A DNA stretch of 5,015 nucleotides from NCBI GenBank assembly GCA_021545595.1, contig JAJRVG010000247.1, positions 1 to 5,015 on the forward strand. The letters are read 5' to 3'. Made by a program: the position numbers and the translations under genes. Each line of letters starts with the position of its first letter. Position 1 is the first letter of the stretch. Positions 1 through 5,013 of the stretch are shown here, piece after piece. The stretch is from Zetaproteobacteria bacterium (lineage in GTDB: Bacteria; Pseudomonadota; Zetaproteobacteria; Mariprofundales; Mariprofundaceae). The notes beneath the pieces were generated by a model. It was not told where the DNA came from, searched no databases, and saw only the letters and a list, made by a program, of their open reading frames with translations.

Positions 1-435
1 CTGACCATTGATGCCAAAGGTGATCTGGAGATTGATGCTCACCACACGGTTGAAGATATCGGCATCTGTCTGGGCGAAGCACTACGTGAAGCCGTGGGAG
101 ACAAGGCAGGAATCGTCCGCTATGGCCATGCCTATGTTCCACTGGATGAAGCACTCTCCCGTGTTGTGCTTGACCTGTCAGGCCGTCCCGGGCTTGAGTA
201 CCAGATCAGCTTTCCAAAAGAGACAGTGGGTGGCTTTGATATTGAGCTGTTTAAAGAATTTTTTCAGGCAATAAGCAACCATGGCCGGATAACGCTGCAT
301 ATTGATGCCATACGTGGTGACAATAACCACCATATCATCGAGACTGTATTCAAGGCATTTGGCCGGGCACTTCGCATGGCCGTTGAGTCCGATCCACGTG
401 TCACGGGAATACCCAGTACCAAAGGAGCGCTGTAG
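1..435 (+). CDS. hisB: Imidazoleglycerol-phosphate dehydratase, 3' part (5' end outside window)
   Basis: HisB dehydrates imidazole glycerol phosphate to imidazole-acetol phosphate, a cytoplasmic step of histidine synthesis. The reading frame is open from base 1 and ends at TAG 433-435, giving 144 residues. IGPD domains are usually about 195 residues, so roughly 50 N-terminal residues lie upstream. The fragment carries both metal-binding motifs seen here: DAHHTVED at fragment residues 12-19 and DNNHHIIE at 107-114. These are the family's two His/Glu clusters that ligate manganese. The C-terminus ends in the typical STKG tail. Whether it is the stand-alone enzyme or the C-terminal half of a bifunctional HisB cannot be seen from this fragment. 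The next gene, hisH, begins 125 bases downstream, a gap largely filled by a structured repeat. Confidence 0.96.
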   Translation: MTIDAKGDLEIDAHHTVEDIGICLGEALREAVGDKAGIVRYGHAYVPLDEALSRVVLDLSGRPGLEYQISFPKETVGGFDIELFKEFFQAISNHGRITLHIDAIRGDNNHHIIETVFKAFGRALRMAVESDPRVTGIPSTKGAL

Positions 436-457
436 GGTATGACCAAAACCATCACCC

Positions 458-552
458 CCACCCATGGATGGGTGGCGGGCGAATATCATGAGCCCGTAAG
501 CGTAGCAAAACCATGCTTTTGCGAAGTGGCAAAAGGCGGAAGGCAGGAGCCT
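458..552 (+). repeat. Four-hairpin intergenic element, copy 1 (hisB-hisH gap)
   Basis: This is a 95 bp element made of four adjacent hairpins. H1 pairs 458-465 with 468-475 (CCACCCAT/ATGGGTGG around GG). H2 pairs 476-480 with 492-496 (CGGGC/GCCCG, 11-base loop). H3 pairs 505-510 with 517-522 (GCAAAA/TTTTGC, 6-base loop). An 18-base purine-rich linker follows, then H4 pairs 541-544 with 549-552 (AGGC/GCCT, loop AGGA). Bases 466-549 align without gaps to 1951-2034, with 67 of 84 identical by hand count, and differences in the stems are largely compensated. The element ends 8 bases before the hisH start. I do not recognise it as a named repeat family. The repeat itself is directly visible; its function is unknown. 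Confidence 0.9.
545..549 (+). promoter_or_regulatory. Probable hisH ribosome binding site inside repeat hairpin H4
   Basis: AGGAG is the only Shine-Dalgarno-like sequence close to the hisH ATG at 561, with a rather long spacing of 11 bases. It is the loop, plus the first base of the 3' arm, of the last hairpin of repeat copy 1. The hisH ribosome binding site therefore seems to be supplied by the repeat. Assignment rests on position and base complementarity only. Confidence 0.5.
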
Positions 553-560
553 GGGGCCGA

Positions 561-1193
561 ATGAAAATCGGACTCATTGATTATGGTATGGGTAACATGC
601 ACTCCATTGCCAAGGCTCTGGAGCATGTGGGTGGAACAGTTCAGCTGGTTAAAACAGCGGAAGAGTTGGGCAACACCTCCCGTATTGTTCTTCCCGGCGT
701 GGGTGCCTTCCGTGATTGCAGTGCAGCTCTGAAAGCGTCAGGGCTTGGCGAAGCCATCAAAGAGAAATGCACAGAAGGTGTCCCCTTCCTCGGTATCTGC
801 CTGGGTATGCAGGTGATGCTGACATCTTCAAGAGAGTTCGGCCTCTATCCCGGTCTGAACCTGATTCGTGGTACGGTAAAATCTTTCCCCGAGTCACACC
901 CGGAACGTGGTTATAAAATCCCACACATGGGCTGGAATGATATTCTCTTCTCTTCTGAAAAAGATATTCATCCGGTGCTGAAACCATTGGAAAACCAGCA
1001 GGTCTATTACGTGCATTCATACTGCTGTGCACCTGAAAACCCGGAACATATTCTGGGAGTCTGCTCCTACGGTGAGTTCCCGTTTGCTTCAGCAATCGGA
1101 AAAGCCAACATGATCGGTGTCCAGTTCCACCCGGAAAAAAGCCAGCGTGCAGGCATGGCATTACTGGAGGCTTTCCTGAAATGGAATCTGTAA
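561..1193 (+). CDS. hisH: Imidazole glycerol phosphate synthase, glutamine amidotransferase subunit HisH
   Basis: HisH hydrolyses glutamine and passes ammonia to HisF, which uses it to make imidazole glycerol phosphate and AICAR from PRFAR. The 210-residue product has the usual length and a class I glutamine amidotransferase fold. It starts with MKIGLIDYGMGN, has the PGVGAF oxyanion-region motif near residues 45-50, the nucleophile Cys80 in GICLGMQ, PHMGWN near 121-126, YVHSY at 150-154, and the catalytic His190 and Glu192 in QFHPEK. The start at 561 is chosen because the family begins at MKIGLIDYG. An in-frame ATG at 513 would add 16 basic residues encoded by the upstream repeat and has no ribosome binding site. 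The 3' end overlaps hisA by 13 bases, implying translational coupling. Confidence 0.97.
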   Translation: MKIGLIDYGMGNMHSIAKALEHVGGTVQLVKTAEELGNTSRIVLPGVGAFRDCSAALKASGLGEAIKEKCTEGVPFLGICLGMQVMLTSSREFGLYPGLNLIRGTVKSFPESHPERGYKIPHMGWNDILFSSEKDIHPVLKPLENQQVYYVHSYCCAPENPEHILGVCSYGEFPFASAIGKANMIGVQFHPEKSQRAGMALLEAFLKWNL

Positions 1194-1927
1194 CCAGCAC
1201 ATTTGAACTTATTCCAGCCATTGACCTGAAAGGTGGCCACTGTGTTCGGCTTAAACAGGGGCGTATGGATGATGCGACCGATTACGGCGATGATCCGGCA
1301 GCCATGGCCGAGCAGTGGCAATCCATGGGCGCAACACGCCTGCATGTGGTTGATCTGGATGGTGCCTTTGCAGGAAAACCTGCCAACAGGCCTGCTATTC
1401 AGAGCATTTGTGAACATCTGAACATTCCTGTTCAGCTGGGTGGCGGCCTGCGCGACCTTTCCATGATTGAAGGTGTGCTCAACCTCGGGGTTGACCGGAT
1501 TATTCTGGGCTCTGCGGCCGTTTCAAACCCTCAGCTTGTTACCGATGCGTGCCGGGCATTTCCGGGTAAGATTTGTGTCGGTATTGATGCCAGGAGTGGC
1601 ATGGTAGCTGTACACGGCTGGGATGATGTTACCGATGTTACTGCAATTGATCTGGCTGGAAAATTTGAGGATGCAGGCGTATCAGCCATCATCTACACCG
1701 ACATTGCCCGTGATGGCATGATGACGGGCCCGAATATTGAAGAGACCGTCAATCTGGCAAAAGCAATCTCCATTCCGGTTATCGTATCCGGTGGTGTTGC
1801 CAATATGGATGATGTGCGTGCATGTGCGAAACATGTGGAGAGCGGTATCTGCGGTGCCATCACCGGCCGGGCGATCTATGAGGGCAGCATCGATTTCGCT
1901 GCCGCCATGAAGGAACTGGGAGCATGA
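1181..1927 (+). CDS. hisA: Phosphoribosylformimino-5-aminoimidazole carboxamide ribotide isomerase HisA
   Basis: HisA is a cytoplasmic TIM-barrel enzyme that converts ProFAR to PRFAR by an Amadori rearrangement, giving the substrate of HisHF. The protein is 248 residues, normal for the family. The first barrel strand, LIPAIDLKGG, holds catalytic Asp15. The partner Asp136 lies in GIDAR, matching Asp8 and Asp127 of the Thermotoga enzyme. Phosphate-binding segments are QLGGGLR (85-91), LGSAAV (109-114) and VSGGVAN, with YTDIARDGM at 172-180. The start is ATG 1181, inside the end of hisH, with GGAGG at 1166-1170 ten bases upstream. It adds about six residues before the usual N-terminus, but no better start exists. 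The next gene, hisF, follows after 124 bases that contain repeat copy 2. Confidence 0.97.
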   Translation: MESVTSTFELIPAIDLKGGHCVRLKQGRMDDATDYGDDPAAMAEQWQSMGATRLHVVDLDGAFAGKPANRPAIQSICEHLNIPVQLGGGLRDLSMIEGVLNLGVDRIILGSAAVSNPQLVTDACRAFPGKICVGIDARSGMVAVHGWDDVTDVTAIDLAGKFEDAGVSAIIYTDIARDGMMTGPNIEETVNLAKAISIPVIVSGGVANMDDVRACAKHVESGICGAITGRAIYEGSIDFAAAMKELGA

Positions 1928-1943
1928 ACAGAGCCTCCCCTTT

Positions 1944-2038
1944 CCCTACAGGATGTAGGGCGAGCGAATATCATGAGCTCGTAAGTGTAGCAAGACCGCG
2001 CTCTTGCGGAACGGTAAAAGCCGGAGGGCAGGACGCCC
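1944..2038 (+). repeat. Four-hairpin intergenic element, copy 2 (hisA-hisF gap)
   Basis: This is the second direct copy of the element, 95 bp. H1 pairs 1944-1950 with 1954-1960 (CCCTACA/TGTAGGG around GGA). H2 pairs 1961-1965 with 1977-1981 (CGAGC/GCTCG), and its 11-base loop is identical to that of copy 1. H3 pairs 1990-1995 with 2002-2007 (GCAAGA/TCTTGC). H4 pairs 2026-2029 with 2035-2038 (GGGC/GCCC, loop AGGAC). Relative to copy 1, H2 changes one G-C pair to A-T, H3 changes A-T to G-C, and H4 changes A-T to G-C, so pairing is kept each time. It ends 13 bases before the hisF start. An alternative hairpin, 2036-2040 with 2043-2047 (CCCGC/GCGGG), shares bases with H4 and cannot form at the same time. 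Confidence 0.9.
2023..2033 (+). promoter_or_regulatory. Distant Shine-Dalgarno-like bases for hisF within repeat hairpin H4
   Basis: No good ribosome binding site lies within 5-12 bases of the hisF ATG at 2052. The nearest candidates are GGAGG (2023-2027) and AGGA (2030-2033) in the repeat, 24 and 18 bases away. A small GC-rich hairpin (2036-2047) could sit between AGGA and the start and shorten the effective distance to about six bases, but only if H4 is open. This is an inference from the sequence alone. Confidence 0.3.
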
Positions 2039-2051
2039 GCAGGCGGGTCAA

Positions 2052-2807
2052 ATGCTAAGTAAGAGAATTATCCCATGTCTGGACGTGGCCCACGGGCGCG
2101 TGGTTAAGGGTGTTCAGTTTGTCGACATCATTGACGCAGGTGATCCTGTAGAAGCGGCCATTAAATACGATGAACAGGGGGCTGATGAGCTCTGCTTCCT
2201 TGATATCCGCGCATCTCATGAGAGCCGGGAAACGCTCTATCATATGGTTACCGATGTGGCCGAGCATGTCTTTATGCCACTGACCGTCGGTGGTGGCGTC
2301 AAAGATATCTCTGATATTGAGAGGCTGCTGCACGCCGGGGCCGATAAGGTATCGATCAATACAGCTGCCATTTTTAACCCTGAGTTTGTAAAAGAGGCTG
2401 CTGAACGTTTTGGCTCTTCAACCATTGTAGTGGCAGTTGATGCTAAACGGACAGACGATCACTGGGAGTGTTTCACCCACGGTGGCCGCAAGCCAACCGG
2501 TATTAATGCTGTCGAATGGGCCAAACGCATGAGCGATTACGGTGCCGGAGAGATCCTGCTGACCAGCATGGATTGTGACGGTACCAGGGAGGGGTATGAC
2601 ATCCCTCTCACCCGTACCGTGGCAGAAGCGATTCCTGCCAATGTAATTGCGTCCGGTGGCGTGGGTAGTCTGGAGCACATGGCACAAGGACTAACCGATG
2701 GTAAGGCAGATGCTGTTCTGGCTGCCTCCATTTTTCACTTCGGTGAACACACCATCGCCGAAACCAAGTCCTATCTTGCAAGTAAAGGTATCCCGGTACG
2801 GATTTAG
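2052..2807 (+). CDS. hisF: Imidazole glycerol phosphate synthase, cyclase subunit HisF
   Basis: HisF takes ammonia from HisH and converts PRFAR to imidazole glycerol phosphate plus AICAR. The 251-residue TIM barrel matches the family length and numbering closely. The start MLSKRIIPCLDV carries catalytic Asp11, Lys19 is in VVKG, and the second catalytic Asp130 is in VAVDAK. TVGGGVKD (78-85), LLTSMDCDGT (169-178) and IASGGVGS (199-206) form the phosphate- and ligand-binding loops. The C-terminus GIPVRI is typical. Residue 53 is Arg in a segment that usually reads DITAS. ATG 2052 is chosen by family alignment; an in-frame TTG at 2004 would extend the protein through the upstream repeat. This is the last his gene in the window, with no hisI or hisE after it. 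Confidence 0.97.
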   Translation: MLSKRIIPCLDVAHGRVVKGVQFVDIIDAGDPVEAAIKYDEQGADELCFLDIRASHESRETLYHMVTDVAEHVFMPLTVGGGVKDISDIERLLHAGADKVSINTAAIFNPEFVKEAAERFGSSTIVVAVDAKRTDDHWECFTHGGRKPTGINAVEWAKRMSDYGAGEILLTSMDCDGTREGYDIPLTRTVAEAIPANVIASGGVGSLEHMAQGLTDGKADAVLAASIFHFGEHTIAETKSYLASKGIPVRI

Positions 2808-2821
2808 TCTAATCCGGTTTC

Positions 2822-2915
2822 GGGCTCCTGCCCTTCACCTTTTATCGTTATGCAAAAACGTCGTTTTGCTCCACTCACAGCTTCACTTTGTTTAGCTGCC
2901 CCACTTCCTGTGGGG
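2822..2915 (-). repeat. Four-hairpin intergenic element, copy 3, inverted (downstream of hisF)
   Basis: This is a third, more diverged copy in reverse orientation, starting 14 bases after the hisF stop. Read on the - strand, H1 is CCCCAC/GTGGGG (2910-2915 with 2899-2904, loop AGGAA). H2 is CAGCT/AGCTG (2894-2898 with 2878-2882, 11-base loop). H3 is GCAAAA/TTTTGC (2864-2869 with 2852-2857), and H4 is GGGC/GCCC (2830-2833 with 2822-2825, loop AGGA). Every inter-hairpin distance matches copies 1 and 2: 0, 8 and 18 bases. Identity is 36 of 48 to copy 1 over the H3-H4 half and 31 of 49 to copy 2 over the H1-H2 half, by hand count. H2 has a largely different sequence yet remains fully paired. No - strand gene follows it. 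Confidence 0.85.
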
Positions 2916-3013
2916 TGAGCTAGCCTTTCAGTCCTCCTTATCAATCAAAGGTGATCTGCGTTCATCCATCTCTAACTATTCTTACTCTTCATGCTCTGTG
3001 GTAAAATTCTCAG
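2916..3013 (+). other. Rest of hisF-dedA intergenic region
   Basis: These 98 bases after repeat copy 3 contain no open frame of note and no hairpin followed by a T-run. The stretch is rich in pyrimidines, with repeated TC-rich words between 2961 and 2990, and ends in an A+T-rich segment that may be the dedA promoter. Because the his genes and dedA are unrelated and this is one of the longer gaps, a transcription boundary here is likely but not shown. Confidence 0.4.
2999..3007 (+). promoter_or_regulatory. Possible extended -10 element for dedA
   Basis: TGGTAAAAT fits an extended -10 element (TGn followed by TAAAAT, five of six bases of TATAAT). No good -35 element is found; the best is TTCTTA at 2979-2984, with a 17-base spacer. 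Transcription would begin about at the dedA ATG (3014), which has no Shine-Dalgarno sequence upstream, so the message could be leaderless. This is weak evidence from base composition and position. Confidence 0.3.
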
Positions 3014-3610
3014 ATGGAATGGGCACAACAGATCATTGAACAGTACGGCTATTGGGCTCTCTTTGCAGGCACCTTTGCTGAAGGTGAGGCCGTTTTTATT
3101 GCTGCGGCAGCTCTTGCAGCAGCAGGGCTGCTTGAACCATGGAAAGTAATCATTGTAGCCGCGATTGGTGCATTCATCGGCCATCTCTTCTTTTTTGCCA
3201 TTGGCCGCTGGCGCGGTATGCAGATCATCAACTCGTTTAAGTTTCTGCGCACCCATCATTCCAAAGCCAACAAAGTACTGGATCACTATGCACACTGGTC
3301 TATTTTTATGTTCCAGTATCTCTACGGAACCCGGATTGTTGCCGCCATTATGTTTGGCTGTTCCAGCATTGAATTCTGGCGTTTCTTTCTACTGCAGACC
3401 CTCAACTGTATTACCTGGGCAATCGTTGTTTATGCGGCAGGCCATTTTCTTGGCATTGCTGCATTAGGAATCCTTGAACACTATGGCTTCATCGGCCTGA
3501 TGGTGGTGATAGGAGCCATCGTTATTATTGCGCTGCTCACATGGTTTGGTATCCATGAACACAAAGTTTCCCGTAAAGAGCCCGGTATGAACAGGGATCT
3601 GGATAACTGA
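3014..3610 (+). CDS. DedA-family inner-membrane protein (VTT domain), YohD-like
   Basis: DedA proteins are inner-membrane proteins thought to act as lipid flippases or scramblases and in proton-dependent membrane homeostasis. The 198-residue product is strongly hydrophobic. It has a re-entrant or membrane segment near residues 12-40 (YGYWALFAGTFAEGEAVF), helices near 44-63, 106-118 and 124-150, and a final helix near 158-178, followed by a charged tail. The AEGE motif, GR at 64-65 and YLYGTR at 102-107 resemble E. coli YohD as I recall it. At position 101 there is Gln where family members usually have the Arg of the R-(F/Y)-x-x-x-x-R motif; Arg107 is kept. The start is fixed by an in-frame TAA at 3002-3004, although no ribosome binding site is visible. 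It stands apart from hisF by 206 bases and from amrB by 70. The substrate is unknown. Confidence 0.9.
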   Translation: MEWAQQIIEQYGYWALFAGTFAEGEAVFIAAAALAAAGLLEPWKVIIVAAIGAFIGHLFFFAIGRWRGMQIINSFKFLRTHHSKANKVLDHYAHWSIFMFQYLYGTRIVAAIMFGCSSIEFWRFFLLQTLNCITWAIVVYAAGHFLGIAALGILEHYGFIGLMVVIGAIVIIALLTWFGIHEHKVSRKEPGMNRDLDN

Positions 3611-3680
3611 CATATTTCCCATTCTGTTTCCAACTGGTCTACACTTTCAGGTGACTGGTGTTAAAACGGAGTAGCAGCTC

Positions 3681-4463
3681 ATGATTACACGACCCGCAGC
3701 AGTTGCAGGAAGTTTCTATCCGGACAGTCCGGATACTCTGGCTCGCAATGTCGATGCAATGCTGTTTGAGGCTGGGGAGACTCAAACCGGAAAATCCCCT
3801 AAAGCCCTGATTGCACCCCATGCCGGATACATCTATTCAGGTCCAACGGCAGCCTCTGCTTATGCACTACTCAATGCTGAAAAAATAACCCGTGTTGTTC
3901 TAATGGGGCCCACTCACCGGGTGCTTCTTGCCGGTCTGGCACTGCCGGAGGCTGATGCTTTTGAGACACCTCTGGGCAGCATTGAACTTGATCGTGACGG
4001 CATGGAGCAAGTTCAGAATCTGGCTCAGGTCTCGGTTGAAGCAAGCAGCCACGCATTTGAACACTCGCTTGAAGTTCAACTACCCTTTCTGCAACGTAAA
4101 TTGAACCGATTCACACTGATTCCATTTGCTGTTGGACGGGCGCAGCCAGAGGTGGTGGCAGAAGTTCTCAACCTGTTATGGGGAGAAGAAGAGACGCTCA
4201 TTGTCATCAGCTCCGACCTTTCCCACTACCACCCCTACGAAATGGCCAGGAAAATTGATACGGAAACCGCAGAGGCCATTATCCGTCTGGAGCCGATTAT
4301 CACCCATGAACAAGCCTGCGGTGCTACACCCATCAATGGCCTTCTGGCCTGTAGGGAGAAACATCCACTCAGGCCCGAACTGATCGACCTGCACAATTCA
4401 GGTGATACAGCCGGGCCTCAAGACCGGGTGGTGGGCTACGGGGCCTTCGCCTTCTATGAATAG
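3681..4463 (+). CDS. amrB: MEMO-family protein, AmmeMemoRadiSam system protein B
   Basis: This is a 260-residue member of the MEMO1 family, which is related in fold to extradiol dioxygenases; the bacterial function is not established. It opens with RPAAVAGSFYP, a hallmark of the family. The putative metal or active-site residues are present: His47 in APHAGYIYSG, His79 in GPTHR, Asp179 and His182 in SSDLSHYH, and Cys213 in ACGATPI. These correspond to human MEMO1 His49, His81, Asp189, His192 and Cys244. The HAFEHSLEVQLPFLQ segment (124-138) is also typical. A ribosome binding site CGGAG at 3667-3671 lies nine bases before the ATG. The gene overlaps the next one by 8 bases, so it is co-translated with amrA. 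Family assignment is sure; biochemical role is open. Confidence 0.95.
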   Translation: MITRPAAVAGSFYPDSPDTLARNVDAMLFEAGETQTGKSPKALIAPHAGYIYSGPTAASAYALLNAEKITRVVLMGPTHRVLLAGLALPEADAFETPLGSIELDRDGMEQVQNLAQVSVEASSHAFEHSLEVQLPFLQRKLNRFTLIPFAVGRAQPEVVAEVLNLLWGEEETLIVISSDLSHYHPYEMARKIDTETAEAIIRLEPIITHEQACGATPINGLLACREKHPLRPELIDLHNSGDTAGPQDRVVGYGAFAFYE

Positions 4464-5013
4464 GAAAACGCTGCTACCCGCTATCGCCAGAGCAGTGATC
4501 ACCAAACAGTTGGGGATTGCAGCCACCATCCCCAAAGCAGTAGATAACCCCTGGTTGAATGATCATGCTGCCACCTTCGTCACCTTGAAACTGAATGGTG
4601 AACTACGTGGCTGTATCGGTTCGTTGAAGGCTCGCTACTCACTGATAGATGACCTGCAAAGCAACGCAGTTGCAGCCGCCTTTCATGATCCACGTTTTCC
4701 CCCACTCTCTGAGGATGAGCTCGATCAGATACAGATCGAGGTATCTATTCTCTCACCCCCTGAAAAGATCGAATACAGCAGCGAAGCCGATCTCCTGGCT
4801 CAACTGAGACCCCATATTGACGGTGTGGTCTTTAACTGCGGAAACTATCGAAGCACCTTCCTTCCTCAGGTATGGGATCAACTCCCATCACCCGAACACT
4901 TTATGGCTCGCCTGAAAGAGAAGGCTGGCCTTGCTGCCGACTTCTGGAGTGATGAGGTGCTAATATATAGATACAGTGTAGAGAAGTTCAGGGAGTCCGA
5001 ACATGCCAAATGA
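4456..5013 (+). CDS. amrA: AMMECR1-domain protein, AmmeMemoRadiSam system protein A
   Basis: This 185-residue protein consists of one AMMECR1 domain, whose biochemical activity is unknown. The invariant hexapeptide LRGCIG is at residues 50-55, preceded by FVTLKLNGE and followed by NAVAAAFHDPRFPPL (70-84) and the IEVSILSPPEKI segment (94-105). IDGVVF, RSTFLPQVWDQLP and the closing YRYSVEKF complete the domain. ATG 4456 is preferred because the helix starting MNRKTLLPAIARAV is where family members begin. An in-frame ATG at 4402 would add 18 non-conserved residues encoded inside amrB. The start overlaps the amrB stop by 8 bases, with only a weak GGGG (4440-4443) upstream, so translation is probably coupled. 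The end overlaps the next gene by 11 bases. Confidence 0.94.
   Translation: MNRKTLLPAIARAVITKQLGIAATIPKAVDNPWLNDHAATFVTLKLNGELRGCIGSLKARYSLIDDLQSNAVAAAFHDPRFPPLSEDELDQIQIEVSILSPPEKIEYSSEADLLAQLRPHIDGVVFNCGNYRSTFLPQVWDQLPSPEHFMARLKEKAGLAADFWSDEVLIYRYSVEKFRESEHAK
4990..4995 (+). promoter_or_regulatory. Ribosome binding site for the gene starting at 5003
   Basis: AGGGAG lies seven bases before the ATG at 5003, inside the last codons of amrA. It is the best Shine-Dalgarno match in this part of the window. It is the main sequence evidence that a third gene begins here although only 13 of its bases are present. Confidence 0.6.

Noticed and set aside
178..489. Minus-strand open frames within hisB and similar ones across hisH, hisA, hisF and amrB
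   Set aside because: They lie opposite well-supported genes, have low-complexity or unrecognisable translations and no ribosome binding sites.
458..552. Histidine attenuator, T-box or metabolite riboswitch
   Set aside because: There is no His-codon leader peptide, no T-box sequence, and no terminator/antiterminator pair; the same element also occurs inverted downstream of the operon.
513..560. Longer HisH start at ATG 513
   Set aside because: It has no ribosome binding site and adds a basic leader encoded by the repeat; the family begins at MKIGLIDYG. Kept as a finding only because copy 2 shows the same frame.
458..2915. CRISPR array
   Set aside because: The repeats are about 95 bp, diverged, in mixed orientation and separated by whole genes.
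2822..2925. Rho-independent terminator after hisF
   Set aside because: Hairpins are present but none is followed by a T-run on the + strand; they are better explained as the inverted repeat copy.
3611..3680. Promoter in the dedA-amrB gap (TACACT at 3640-3645)
   Set aside because: No acceptable -35 element at the right distance and only four of six bases fit the -10; co-transcription from dedA is equally possible.
4402..4455. Longer AMMECR1 protein starting at ATG 4402
   Set aside because: The extra 18 residues overlap amrB coding sequence, look non-conserved and have no ribosome binding site; ATG 4456 gives the normal stop-start overlap.
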